A DNA stretch of 64,000 nt. Source: Anaerolineae bacterium (lineage in GTDB: Bacteria; Chloroflexota; Anaerolineae; Aggregatilineales; UBA2796). A model generated the notes under the pieces. It made no database searches. It was not told where the DNA came from and saw only the letters and a program-made list of their open reading frames with translations. Every line of letters starts with the position of its first letter. The stretch's first letter is position 1. The stretch is from positions 62,001 through 126,000 of the forward strand of contig JAHBVJ010000008.1 of NCBI GenBank assembly GCA_019637615.1. Direction: 5' to 3'. Positions 1 through 8,722 of this stretch are shown piece after piece. The position numbers and the translations under genes are program-made.

Positions 1-126
1 TGCGAAAATCATTGCTAATGGTGTGGAACGTGATCCGGGGCAGATCACGACATTGTGTAGACCAGCACGCACCAATTCATCAACGAATGCCGTGACGTAA
101 AGGTAGGTGGCATATTCAGTTTTCAT
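1..126 (-). CDS. menD: MenD N-terminus (partial, runs off window)
   Basis: The first 42 codons are open on the minus strand from an ATG at 126 and continue past position 1. The peptide has the start typical of 2-succinyl-5-enolpyruvyl-6-hydroxy-3-cyclohexene-1-carboxylate synthase: a helix with FVDELVRAGL followed by VVICPGSRSTPLA, the conserved substrate/ThDP region at the N-terminus of MenD. The enzyme joins isochorismate and 2-oxoglutarate in menaquinone synthesis using thiamine diphosphate. It lies 75 bp downstream of menF on the same strand, the classical menF-menD order, so the two are probably one operon. Only the N-terminus is visible, so integrity of the rest cannot be judged. Confidence 0.85.
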   Translation of the reverse strand, partial: MKTEYATYLYVTAFVDELVRAGLHNVVICPGSRSTPLAMIFA

Positions 127-201
127 AGTCAGCCCGCCAGACATCGCTGGCCTATCTCAACGCTTTTTAATAGTATCAAATAAGGCGCGCGATAGATAGA
201 G

Positions 202-1611
202 TTATTGGCTGGCGAGCGCGGAGAGCATCGGGCGCAATTTCCAATTCGATTCCGCCAATTCCTGCTCAGGGTCGGAGTCCCCGACGATGCCGCATCCCGC
301 GAACAAGGTGGCTTGCGCGCCGTGTATCAATGCTGATCGTAATGCGACCACGAATTCGCCATCGCCCTGCGCGTCCACCCAACCAATCGGCGCGGCGTAC
401 CAACCTCGATCTAATTTTTCCCGTTCGCGGATCAAATTCAACGCCACTTGGCGCGGACGGCCTCCCACAGCGGGCGTCGGGTGCAGTTCTGTGATCAAGT
501 CGAGCAGTGTATAACCATTCGCCAGTTGCCCCGTGATCGGCGTGCAAAGGTGCTGCACATTGCGCAGTTTAAGTAGGACTGGTTCACCAGCGTAGCGCAG
601 ATCGTTCACGTAGGCGCGCAGTTTTTCCACGATCTCGCGCACGACAACCGCGTGCTCATGCCGATCTTTGGTGCTGTTCAGCAAGTGCTCGCCAAGCTGC
701 TGATCTTCTTCTGGTGTCGTGCCGCGCTTGAGCGATCCTGCAAGGCTCATCGTCGTGACGTTACCATGCTGCAACCGCAGCAAGCATTCCGGTGTCGCGC
801 CGAGGAAGCAGCTATCATCATGGGCTACGGCGAACACGTGGCAATCTGAATAATCGTGGATCAATCGACGCAGCGCCGTCGGAAGGTCAAACGTCTGGTT
901 CGCGGTCACTTGCACAGCGCGCGCCAGCACAGTCTTTTCGAGGTCGCCCTGTTGGATCTTTTTGGCTGCATAAGCCACATCCGCTTGCCAATCAGCCGCT
1001 GGTCGAAGGTCTTGCGTGCTGATGACCTCCGGCTGATGGCGCGGTGACGGCGTTGGCAGCGAGATCAATTCTTGCCACAGCGCAACTGTTTCCGCTGCTT
1101 CGATCTCTGGATTGGTGCTGGCGTTCACGAGGATATTCAATGTCAGGTAGGCGTCCTTACCGTGCTGCGTATACAACACACGTGGCATCACCAACCGACC
1201 ATCGCCAAAATCTGCCCACAATCCGGATGCTTGCGTCTGCGGATCGAAGGCAAATCCGCCGAAAAACAGAGGGCCTGTACCCGGCAACCCGTGCAGACCC
1301 TCTATGCGTGCCCCTGCCATCAAGGTGCGCCGGGCAGTTGCGGCTTGCCGGAACCGCGCAGCCCCAACGCTGTTGATGACTGAAGCCGCCCCAAAACCAG
1401 CGAGACTAAAACCCTCGCTAGGCCGTGAGTAAAGGAAGCGTTCCGTCGTCACTAACCGTCCACGCGCGAACAACTCGGTCACGTCCTGTGACCATGTGCG
1501 CTCTACCACTGATACAATCGTGGGCTGTGAATTCCCTTGTTGGGCAACCTCACGAATCAAAGTCGTCAATTCTAGGGTTAATGGCAGATGTTGGACGGCG
1601 GTTACGTCCAT
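202..1611 (-). CDS. menF: Isochorismate synthase MenF
   Basis: A 469-aa chorismate-utilising enzyme converting chorismate to isochorismate, the first committed step to menaquinone. The C-terminal two thirds carry the family hallmarks: LGATPECLLR, HLCTPITG, LHPTPAVGG, RGWYAAPIGW and the terminal AGCGIV.(S)DPE..E..E...K block that holds Mg2+ and substrate ligands. Length fits menaquinone-type isochorismate synthases, and the menD start directly downstream favours a MenF role over a siderophore (EntC) or salicylate role. The ATG at 1611 is preceded by GAGG at good spacing. Soluble cytoplasmic protein. Confidence 0.93.
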   Translation of the reverse strand: MDVTAVQHLPLTLELTTLIREVAQQGNSQPTIVSVVERTWSQDVTELFARGRLVTTERFLYSRPSEGFSLAGFGAASVINSVGAARFRQAATARRTLMAGARIEGLHGLPGTGPLFFGGFAFDPQTQASGLWADFGDGRLVMPRVLYTQHGKDAYLTLNILVNASTNPEIEAAETVALWQELISLPTPSPRHQPEVISTQDLRPAADWQADVAYAAKKIQQGDLEKTVLARAVQVTANQTFDLPTALRRLIHDYSDCHVFAVAHDDSCFLGATPECLLRLQHGNVTTMSLAGSLKRGTTPEEDQQLGEHLLNSTKDRHEHAVVVREIVEKLRAYVNDLRYAGEPVLLKLRNVQHLCTPITGQLANGYTLLDLITELHPTPAVGGRPRQVALNLIREREKLDRGWYAAPIGWVDAQGDGEFVVALRSALIHGAQATLFAGCGIVGDSDPEQELAESNWKLRPMLSALASQ

Positions 1612-1963
1612 GTCAACCTCGGTTCAATACTGAGTGCTGTCTCTTCATCCTGAGTCTAGCGTTGCGTCACGAGGATGCCGAACTCAGTAGGGTGAAACTT
1701 AGCCTCAGGTTGATTGTGACTTTCAGAACTTTCTAAACGTATTATATCAATCTCGTGATCGAGTGTCAATTTTAGGATGAATTCTTGATGAATTTATTAC
1801 ATCAACCCCCAATTATTGGGGAGTACGATCAGTTTTACAGGGGAAGCAGGCATTTTTACAAGTTATGTATTAGTTGCCAGTAGCACTGACTTGCCTGTAT
1901 TATGTTGTCTAATTGAAACTTGCAACACACGATTGCAACGTCTTGCATGGGGTGCCTTAGGTC
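1612..1963. other. Intergenic region with a perfect 15-bp palindrome
   Basis: This 352-bp gap separates divergently oriented menF and the BTAD regulator and should hold both promoters. It is AT-richer than its surroundings. At 1807-1821 there is a perfect palindrome, CCCCAAT, one T, ATTGGGG, about 140 bp before the regulator start. It could be an operator or a short hairpin; nothing in the sequence tells which gene it serves. No ORF here is convincing. Confidence 0.4.
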
Positions 1964-3721
1964 ATGGGTCAAACACAGCGGATATTGATCGTCGAAAACC
2001 GTCGCGAATGGCGTAGTATTCTCGACCAACTTGAACATGCGCCAGATATGACGCTTGAAGCTGTGCAAACATATAGTGAAGCGCTCGCGGCGCTAGAAAA
2101 GCAGACCTTCGATCTAGCCATCATTGATCTCACCTTGCGCTCCACAGAACACGATTACGACAACGATGGTACCCACGATGGTCTACAAGTGCTTGCTGAA
2201 CTTGCACAACGCTTTCCATCCATTGAATTAGTGATTATTGGGGAAGATTTGAGCCGTGACACGCTCCGTAACACACCCGGCATCCCCGACGCGCTCACAC
2301 TGATCTCACGCCCAACGTGGACGCAAGACGCGCTCAAAGATACCCTACAGCAGATCATCTCAACGAATGGTCAACCAACTGATATGCCATCAATGAAAAC
2401 CCCTGATGAGGAACCACACTTTCCACCGGAAACATTCAGCGTCACCACCCGTCTACCTATTCATACCACCGGCCCCTTGCGCAGCGGGTTACGCCCGCCG
2501 GGGGTAGGGTCGCGCCCGGGCAGACCACGCATCCTGATCGTGGAAGATCAACCTGCATGGCAAGATCAACTTGCGCAAATGATGGAGACCGACAATTATT
2601 TTTGGCGGGTCGCGCCTAGCCAAGAGCAAGCGATGGAACGTCTCAAGCTAGAGACTTTCCACGTAATCCTGCTCGATCTGATGTTGGGCGAGACGAACAT
2701 CCCCGTGCGTGAGGGCAAGGGTTGGCAGTTGCTGGATTATGTCGTCGCCAACTGCCCCAAAACCAAAGTCATCGTGATCAGCGGCAGCACCTCCAGCGCG
2801 GATGTAGCGCGGCTGTTTATGGGCTACCCGATCAAGGGCTTCATCGACAAACGCGCCTTCAACGATATGGAATTGCGTAACATTGTCCGTGAGCAAAGTG
2901 CGGGGCCGTCACTGCGCTTCGTCATGATGGGCGATTTCCGCGTGCTGCGTGATGGCAAATTGATCAACGAATTCGGGCATGACCTCGCGGAAAAAGTGAT
3001 CAAGATTCTGCTCTCGCGGCGCGGCGAGACTGTTTCCGTCAATGAGCTGATCGAGTTTGTCTGGCCCGGTTCTGACCCCAAAGAAAAATATACGCTCCTC
3101 GGCGCGATCATCAATGCCGCCCGCAATGCCCTCGAACCGGATTTGCCGCGCCCCTCCGATTCAAAATTTATGATCCGCAGTGGTTCAAATTATCAATTCA
3201 ATATGATTAATGTTGAAGTCGATGCTGAACAATTACGACAGTATGTGAGCGAAGGCCGTCAATACGAACGACGCGGCGAATTAGATCAGGCACTGCGCAA
3301 CTATAAAGCAGCACGGGAACTGTATAAAGGCGATTATCTTCCTTTAGATCGCTTGGCACGCTGGACGATGCAAGAACGCTCGGCACTCCAAACACTGTTC
3401 ACCGAAGCGCTTAATCGCATGGCAGACATCTATGCCGAGATGAACGACTTGAAGACGGCGGTCGAGGTTGCCCTCCAAGCGCAGCAGATCGATGCCTATG
3501 TTGAGAGTACCTATCGCCGCCTGATGCGCTATCACTCGTGCCTTGGCAGCAAAGACAAAGCACTCGCTGTTTATCGCCGTTTAGTCATCCTGTTTTCAGA
3601 GTTTTTCAACGAAGACCCCTCGGCGGAAAGTACGCAGCTATTCCACGACATCGAGCAAGATAAGCCCATCTCGTGTGTCGAAGACAAAGCCGCCACTAGC
3701 GAACATACCACCATCGGCTAA
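1964..3721 (+). CDS. Response regulator with two receiver domains, winged helix and BTAD domain
   Basis: This 585-aa regulator has four modules. Receiver 1 (about 5-130) keeps a phospho-acceptor-like Asp in IIDLTL, but its acidic pair is EN and the conserved Lys is replaced (ISRPTW). Receiver 2 (about 188-310) looks intact: IVEDQ, LLDLML with the acceptor Asp, the Ser of ISGS, and a Lys in FIDKRA. A winged-helix DNA-binding domain follows (about 320-410), then a bacterial transcriptional activator (BTAD/TPR-like) domain to near residue 560. This layout resembles SARP-type activators and is common in Chloroflexota. No histidine kinase is adjacent, so it is an orphan. The ATG at 1964 has only a weak ribosome binding site. 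A strong terminator follows. Confidence 0.85.
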   Translation: MGQTQRILIVENRREWRSILDQLEHAPDMTLEAVQTYSEALAALEKQTFDLAIIDLTLRSTEHDYDNDGTHDGLQVLAELAQRFPSIELVIIGEDLSRDTLRNTPGIPDALTLISRPTWTQDALKDTLQQIISTNGQPTDMPSMKTPDEEPHFPPETFSVTTRLPIHTTGPLRSGLRPPGVGSRPGRPRILIVEDQPAWQDQLAQMMETDNYFWRVAPSQEQAMERLKLETFHVILLDLMLGETNIPVREGKGWQLLDYVVANCPKTKVIVISGSTSSADVARLFMGYPIKGFIDKRAFNDMELRNIVREQSAGPSLRFVMMGDFRVLRDGKLINEFGHDLAEKVIKILLSRRGETVSVNELIEFVWPGSDPKEKYTLLGAIINAARNALEPDLPRPSDSKFMIRSGSNYQFNMINVEVDAEQLRQYVSEGRQYERRGELDQALRNYKAARELYKGDYLPLDRLARWTMQERSALQTLFTEALNRMADIYAEMNDLKTAVEVALQAQQIDAYVESTYRRLMRYHSCLGSKDKALAVYRRLVILFSEFFNEDPSAESTQLFHDIEQDKPISCVEDKAATSEHTTIG

Positions 3722-3749
3722 CTTCATCTCTCAATCGTCCATGTCATCT

Positions 3750-3775
3750 AGCCCTTCACCCGAAGGGCTTTTTTT
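3750..3775 (+). terminator. Rho-independent terminator
   Basis: Perfect 8-bp stem AGCCCTTC/GAAGGGCT (3750-3757 and 3762-3769) with a 4-base loop and a run of seven T. It ends the BTAD regulator transcript. There is no T-run on the other side, so it is not a good terminator for the convergent minus-strand gene. Confidence 0.88.
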
Positions 3776-3787
3776 GCATTCTTCTTA

Positions 3788-4417
3788 CTATTCTTTTGCT
3801 TCCAATCCGCTGATCGTGATCGTGGCATTACAATCTCCCATAATAGGGCACATCAGGCCGCCGCCTATCTTGAAACGAGCGCAATTGGTATAACGTAGCG
3901 AAGTGATATAGCCCTGTGTTGGCTCATATGTCACCTCATAGCGATTGCGCTCGATGTCGGCGTTGCTACAAAACGCGAGCATAGGCGGCGCGGGTTCGTC
4001 TTTCAGCTTGTTGGCGGCAAACGCGAATAACGTATCCATCGTCATGTCGTTGAGTGTTGGCGGGAAGAATCCGCTGAACGTATACTCATAGGCATGCAAC
4101 GTCCATGAGTCGGCTGGCTTCAATGGACATGTATCGCAGCGCGTCAGATTACCGTGTAAAACGCTGACGACCTGATCATTTTCCACGCTGATTTTGTATG
4201 CATCGATCAGGCCGAACGATCCCACCCCGACCCACATCTCGTAATCCTTGACAGCACGTGCCTCCCATACCTCCCGTGCCGCTGTCAGTTGATCGATAGG
4301 TCGTATTGCGGGAATATTGACCGTCACCCCGATCAGCATCCAGCTAACGAATGTAGCTAGTCCGAACACCACGACAGATTTAGCGATACTCAGCCAAGAT
4401 CGGCGTTTCTTGAGCAT
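3788..4417 (-). CDS. Membrane-anchored protein, DUF6174-like
   Basis: A 209-aa protein with an N-terminal basic stretch and one membrane segment (about residues 12-34), the rest presumably outside the cytoplasm. The stretch around residues 48-75 (an E-A-x-x-V-x-D-Y motif, then a strand ending NDQVVSV) and the late segment YEVTYEP..GYITSLRY resemble the DUF6174 family of secreted or lipoprotein-anchored bacterial proteins of unknown function. It has several Cys residues (RCDTC, FCS, NCA, MCP, GDC), consistent with extracytoplasmic disulphides. It converges on the upstream regulator and shares no operon. The DUF6174 assignment is from memory of the motif pattern and is tentative. Confidence 0.5.
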   Translation of the reverse strand: MLKKRRSWLSIAKSVVVFGLATFVSWMLIGVTVNIPAIRPIDQLTAAREVWEARAVKDYEMWVGVGSFGLIDAYKISVENDQVVSVLHGNLTRCDTCPLKPADSWTLHAYEYTFSGFFPPTLNDMTMDTLFAFAANKLKDEPAPPMLAFCSNADIERNRYEVTYEPTQGYITSLRYTNCARFKIGGGLMCPIMGDCNATITISGLEAKE

Positions 4418-4677
4418 ACAAACTCCGTGTTGAAGTGATGTTCGCAGTATAACGTGAACCCGCTTGTACTTTTGTCATGCTTTAGGCGGAGCAATACCGC
4501 GCTGCGTTCGGATGATCTGCGCATATTTATCACTGAGAAACTGGCCCCGCCTCATCACTGACATATGCTGAGACCCTCTTTCATGATTGATTTCTAATCT
4601 CAAGTGCGTGAATATTGATGCGCCAAGCCGCGCCGTAAGCGTTACAATGGCAGCAACCTTGTTGTGTAAGAGTAACC

Positions 4678-6576
4678 ATGTCTAGATCGTCCTCCGCCCG
4701 CCTTGATCATTCGATGCTGGCTGCGCTCCTATTGGCATTTTTCGCGTTTGCAGCATCCGTCATCATCAACGGATCAGTATTTGAGCGCCTGCCGCATCTC
4801 GAAGATGAATACGCTTATCTCTTCCAAGCCAAGATATTTGCGCGCGGTCAAGCATGGATCGAGCGTCAAGAACCCGTCAAAATCTACTGGCAGCCGTTCA
4901 TCATCCAACCCGAACAGAGCAGCGACGGCATCCAGAAGCGTTTCGGCAAATACACACCCGGTTGGCCTATGCTCTTGGCATCCGGCGCAGCCATCAACAC
5001 GCCGTGGATCGTCAACGCATGGTTCGCCATGCTGTCGATTGCGCTGACCTATCGCTTGGGACGCGAGATGTTCGGAAAGTCGGTCGGCGTGGTCGCCGCG
5101 CTCCTACTCGCCGTCAGTCCGATGGCGCTGCTGCTCAATGCCACGCTGATGAGCCATACCTCCGCCATGTTCCTGACCGCGCTGTTCGTGTATGCCTACT
5201 GGCGGCTTTACCAGAGTGTTCACCGCGATTCTCCTTCGCGCATATATCTCCGATTGCCTTTCCTTAGCACTAGGCACTTAGCGCTCCGCACATCCTTGTT
5301 CTGGGGCGCTGTGGCTGGCCTGACGCTCGGCGCGATCCTGATCTCCCGCCCGCTGACCGCCGTTGCCGTCGCCGCGCCCGTCGCGCTGCACGCCGCCGCC
5401 AAACTGCTGGGGTACGTGTTCAACAACACACGTCTTTTTCAGCGCTTTCTCGTGCCGCTGGTTGTGCTGACGATCTGCATCATCCCGCTTGGTAGCCTGT
5501 GGCCTATCTTTAACCAGATTTGGACGGGCGATTGGCGCACCAACGTCTACACGCTGCAATGGCCTTATGATCGTGTCGGCTTTGGGATCGGCTACGGCCC
5601 CAATACCACCGAAGGCCACACGCTCGCCAAAGGCTGGCGCAACGCCCGCAACGATCTCAAGATCTATTTTCGCGATCTGTTCGGCGTCACGCTCGATCCA
5701 TCCCTTGGCACATATTTGGAATCTCAGTTTTTCTATGGACTCGGCATCGGCCTCAGTTACCTATTGATCGTGGCGGGGTTGATCGCGGGGCGCAAATCCG
5801 ATTGGGTTTGGCTGCTATTCGAGCTTCTTCTGGCCTTGGTAGTTTTCCAGATGGCCTACTGGATCGGCTCTTCGGTGAATGGTGCAGCAGCCTATAGTGT
5901 GCGTTATTACTATGAAGCGACATTCGCGGTTTGCTTGGTCAGCGCCTATGGGGTGGTCAGTCTCGCCAAGGCATTGCGTCCACCATCAACAAATGCCGTC
6001 CTGAGCACACTCTGGCTGAACGGTTCCGGCACGACCATCCGCTACTTGAACGGCGTCTCGGATACGCCTGATCAATCGATGATTGTGCATCGCGCCACCC
6101 GAACTGAACGCTTCAAACGCGCATGGGAATTATGGTGGCCCGGTTACTTCGTGCTGCTCGTCATCTGCGGTGTGAGTCTAGTCGGCTACACACCTGCGCG
6201 CTTCCGTGAACCACTGCCGCCCAACTGGAACGATGGGCTGTGGCGTTACAACGCGGTTGGTCAGCAGCAGCTCGACGCGATCCAAAAAATGCGTGAAAAA
6301 TACGGGCAGCCAACACAACCTGTATTACTCTTAATCTTGCACGATCCCGATCCGGCGGTCAAAGACAATTGGCGTGATTACGGTGCGGCGCTGGCGGAAA
6401 CCAGTCCTTACCTTGATAGCGACATCGTGGTTGCCAGAGTTTTTGAAGTTTCCGACATTTCCGAATTTGCGAGACGCTTTCCGGGTAGATTGGTGTTATA
6501 TCAGATAGGTGCAAATCTTTATTCGTCAGTGGATGAGGCGTTAGCGGGAGCGGCGCAGGAAAGAGCCGAGTCGTAG
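4678..6576 (+). CDS. GT39-type (GT-C fold) membrane glycosyltransferase
   Basis: A 632-aa polytopic membrane protein with about 10-12 predicted membrane segments. The first large extracytoplasmic loop contains HLEDEYAYLFQAKIF, the acidic DE motif typical of GT-C enzymes of the dolichyl-phosphate-mannose protein mannosyltransferase (PMT/GT39) superfamily. Such enzymes move sugars from polyprenyl phosphate donors to lipids, glycans or proteins on the outer face of the membrane. The acceptor cannot be inferred. A segment near residues 181-205 carries a heptamer-like repeat in frame (see findings) and looks like an inserted loop. A small receiver-like gene follows after 32 bp on the same strand. 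Confidence 0.8.
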   Translation: MSRSSSARLDHSMLAALLLAFFAFAASVIINGSVFERLPHLEDEYAYLFQAKIFARGQAWIERQEPVKIYWQPFIIQPEQSSDGIQKRFGKYTPGWPMLLASGAAINTPWIVNAWFAMLSIALTYRLGREMFGKSVGVVAALLLAVSPMALLLNATLMSHTSAMFLTALFVYAYWRLYQSVHRDSPSRIYLRLPFLSTRHLALRTSLFWGAVAGLTLGAILISRPLTAVAVAAPVALHAAAKLLGYVFNNTRLFQRFLVPLVVLTICIIPLGSLWPIFNQIWTGDWRTNVYTLQWPYDRVGFGIGYGPNTTEGHTLAKGWRNARNDLKIYFRDLFGVTLDPSLGTYLESQFFYGLGIGLSYLLIVAGLIAGRKSDWVWLLFELLLALVVFQMAYWIGSSVNGAAAYSVRYYYEATFAVCLVSAYGVVSLAKALRPPSTNAVLSTLWLNGSGTTIRYLNGVSDTPDQSMIVHRATRTERFKRAWELWWPGYFVLLVICGVSLVGYTPARFREPLPPNWNDGLWRYNAVGQQQLDAIQKMREKYGQPTQPVLLLILHDPDPAVKDNWRDYGAALAETSPYLDSDIVVARVFEVSDISEFARRFPGRLVLYQIGANLYSSVDEALAGAAQERAES

Positions 6577-6608
6577 CGTCTCTTGGGTTCCGAAGAGGGC
6601 TGTTCTCA

Positions 6609-7037
6609 ATGAGTGCTTTACCGGTTACGCTGAAGGATGCCTCGATCAATGGACGCATCCTCGAACTAAATAACACCAACTACACACTCGATCCTTATCA
6701 TGATCGCTTGGAGTCAGTTGGGTTTGATGTGATTGATGCAACCACCTACGCGGATGGGTTGGCGTTTGCGCATACGCATCGCCCCGATCTCATTATTGTG
6801 CATGACGATCCCGCCGCTGGTGTCGATGCTGTGAAATGGTTGGAAATGCAGCACAACGATCGTCAGTCGTGGTTAGCTACGACGCCGCTGCTAATCCTTG
6901 CCGATACCACCCGCGCTGCCGAACTGCGCATCCACGAATTGCCGGATCGCGTTGTGATGGTGCTGCGCCGTTCCGATACGCTGAATCAAGTGACGCGCAC
7001 CGTCAAGCAGATGCTCCACGCCAATCGCTGGAGTTAA
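6609..7037 (+). CDS. Degenerate receiver-like protein
   Basis: A 142-aa protein with the alternating beta/alpha pattern of a CheY-like receiver: a strand ending near GFDVIDA, then RPDLIIVHDDP, then TTPLLILAD, then VVMVLRR. Where a receiver normally has its phospho-acceptor Asp at the end of strand 3, this protein has His followed by two Asp (VHDD). The N-terminal acidic pair is missing and the final Lys is replaced. It may be a pseudo-receiver used for protein contacts, or unrelated but similar in fold. It lies 32 bp downstream of the GT39 gene and is probably co-transcribed with it. It ends 4 bp before the convergent CGNR gene. Confidence 0.5.
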   Translation: MSALPVTLKDASINGRILELNNTNYTLDPYHDRLESVGFDVIDATTYADGLAFAHTHRPDLIIVHDDPAAGVDAVKWLEMQHNDRQSWLATTPLLILADTTRAAELRIHELPDRVVMVLRRSDTLNQVTRTVKQMLHANRWS

Positions 7038-7041
7038 GAAG

Positions 7042-7668
7042 TTACGCGCTCGAATCATCGCTGCTGTCAGTATGCTGTGCCTTTTTGAGCGCGTAACGTC
7101 GCCGTGAGCGCACCTTGTCCAAACATTTGGGGGTACACCACTGGCGCGTGGCATTCTTGGTCTGGTCGTAAAACAACCGCATACAGGTGTCGTTGCTGCA
7201 CTTATGCAACCGCGTAAGATCTCCCTCTGTCAGTAAGCGGTATGCCGAGAGCGCGATCGGCACCACCATACGACTTGTGCTGTCATCGCTGCGGTAAAAC
7301 GTCGCGAATGTACCATCTGTCTGTTGGATCACGCTGCGTTGTGCCTTTGCCAATGCCTGATTCAGGGTGTCCAGATCTTCCACCGCCACCCGTCGGCGCT
7401 CAATCACGGTAGTGAACAAGCGCCGCATTGCGCTGCGGAATGCTGTCAGGGTCGCCAGCATCTGATCTTCATCCAGAGCCGGACTTGCCACCTGCTCGAC
7501 CTCTGAATATTGCTGCTGTGCCTGCTCCCACCACCAGCGTAGCGCTTCGCTGTCTTTCAAGAATTCGCGCCGCTCGCCGCGCTTGATCGTCTCGGTATTG
7601 ACCAGTTCTAAGACCAGCACACCGCCCACGAATTCATAAGGGAAATGTTGATCCGTTAGGACATCCAT
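7042..7668 (-). CDS. CGNR zinc-finger (ABATE domain) regulator
   Basis: A 208-aa protein of the CGNR family. The N-terminal about 140 residues form the ABATE (DUF1470-like) domain, starting with the usual FVGGVLVLELVNT. The C-terminal zinc finger spans about residues 160-200 with the pattern C-x4-C-x14-C-x3-C in KCSNDTCMRLFYDQTKN, then WCTPKC, and ends in an Arg-rich helix. The canonical CGNR tetrad itself reads CLDK here, so the finger is variant. Members are thought to be transcriptional regulators in stress or resistance contexts. It is transcribed divergently from the PPOX-like gene, which it might control (inference). Confidence 0.8.
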   Translation of the reverse strand: MDVLTDQHFPYEFVGGVLVLELVNTETIKRGERREFLKDSEALRWWWEQAQQQYSEVEQVASPALDEDQMLATLTAFRSAMRRLFTTVIERRRVAVEDLDTLNQALAKAQRSVIQQTDGTFATFYRSDDSTSRMVVPIALSAYRLLTEGDLTRLHKCSNDTCMRLFYDQTKNATRQWCTPKCLDKVRSRRRYALKKAQHTDSSDDSSA

Positions 7669-7778
7669 CGCATTTTTGCCAACTTACTATGCCTTGATTC
7701 TACATCAGTGCCCAAAACCCGACGTAAGAATTATATAGGATTGCCATATCTCTTATCCAGTGCTAAAATAACTTTGCA

Positions 7779-8711
7779 GTGGATAATGAAAGTGAGCCAT
7801 CTGTGGGCAAATTTCATGAAGGCGAACTTGCCGTACAACAACAAGCCGGTGTACAAGTCATGGCACGGCGCGTTAGTAGCGGCATCGATGCAGCGATCCA
7901 CGCTGTTTTCCAAGATTTCATCCACGAACAGCGCCTCGCCGTATTAGCCTCGGTAGATGCCGAAGGCCGTGCGTGGGCGTCGCTGGTGACAGGCGCACCG
8001 GGCTTTATGCGCGTGGAAGACGACCATACCGTCCATCTGAACACCGTCATCAGCGATCTCGATGTACTACGTAGCAACCTGAGCATCAATCTCATGCTTG
8101 GGATGCTGGTCATCGACTTCAGCACCCGCCGTCGCATCCGCTTGAACGGGACAGGTCACCTCGACGACGACGGTACACTGCGCTTGACGACGCAAGAGGT
8201 TTATGGCAACTGTCAGAAGTACATTCAAGCGCGCACCGAACTGCCTTTGCGTCCCGCCGATGTGCCGACGACGCCAACGCTTACCATCACTACCAGTCTG
8301 AACGCATCACAGCAGCGCTGGCTAAGTCAAGCCGACACCTTTTTCATCGCCAGTTACATGCCTTCTCGCGGCGCGGATGCCTCCCATCGTGGTGGTCAGC
8401 CCGGTTTTGTGCATGTTCTTGATGACCACACCTTGGAATTCCCCGATTACGCGGGCAACATGATGTTCAACACGCTCGGCAACCTAGCCGCTAACCCACG
8501 TGCGGGCATTTTGCTGTTGGACTTCGACACGGGGAGTGTGTTACAACTGACTGGTCATGTCATCATTCATTGGGAACCCGCATCGCTGCAACGTCATCTC
8601 GGTTCCCAGCGCGTTATCGAGTTTAGAATCGCGGAGGTGCGGGAGATCACTCATGCTGTGCCGCTGCGTTTTAAGTTTCTCAGCTATTCGAAGTTCAATC
8701 CGACAACCTAA
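7779..8711 (+). CDS. PPOX-type FMN-binding split-barrel protein, duplicated
   Basis: A 310-aa protein with two consecutive split-barrel halves of the pyridoxamine 5'-phosphate oxidase superfamily (about 35-140 and 180-300). Each half shows the typical strand pattern, e.g. LAVLASVDAEGRAWASLV and FFIASYMP. The HEGELAVQ start is characteristic of a subfamily annotated as pyridoxamine 5'-phosphate oxidase family proteins, often flavin-linked; enzymatic activity is not predictable. The start used is a GTG at 7779; an internal GTG at 7803 is possible because neither has a clear ribosome binding site. Only 11 bp separate it from gap, indicating a two-gene operon. Confidence 0.75.
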   Translation: MDNESEPSVGKFHEGELAVQQQAGVQVMARRVSSGIDAAIHAVFQDFIHEQRLAVLASVDAEGRAWASLVTGAPGFMRVEDDHTVHLNTVISDLDVLRSNLSINLMLGMLVIDFSTRRRIRLNGTGHLDDDGTLRLTTQEVYGNCQKYIQARTELPLRPADVPTTPTLTITTSLNASQQRWLSQADTFFIASYMPSRGADASHRGGQPGFVHVLDDHTLEFPDYAGNMMFNTLGNLAANPRAGILLLDFDTGSVLQLTGHVIIHWEPASLQRHLGSQRVIEFRIAEVREITHAVPLRFKFLSYSKFNPTT

Positions 8712-8722
8712 AGGAGCTACTC

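Noticed and set aside
266..547. Open frames opposite or inside menF
   Set aside because: They are shadows of the menF coding frame in GC-rich sequence, with no ribosome binding site or family motif.
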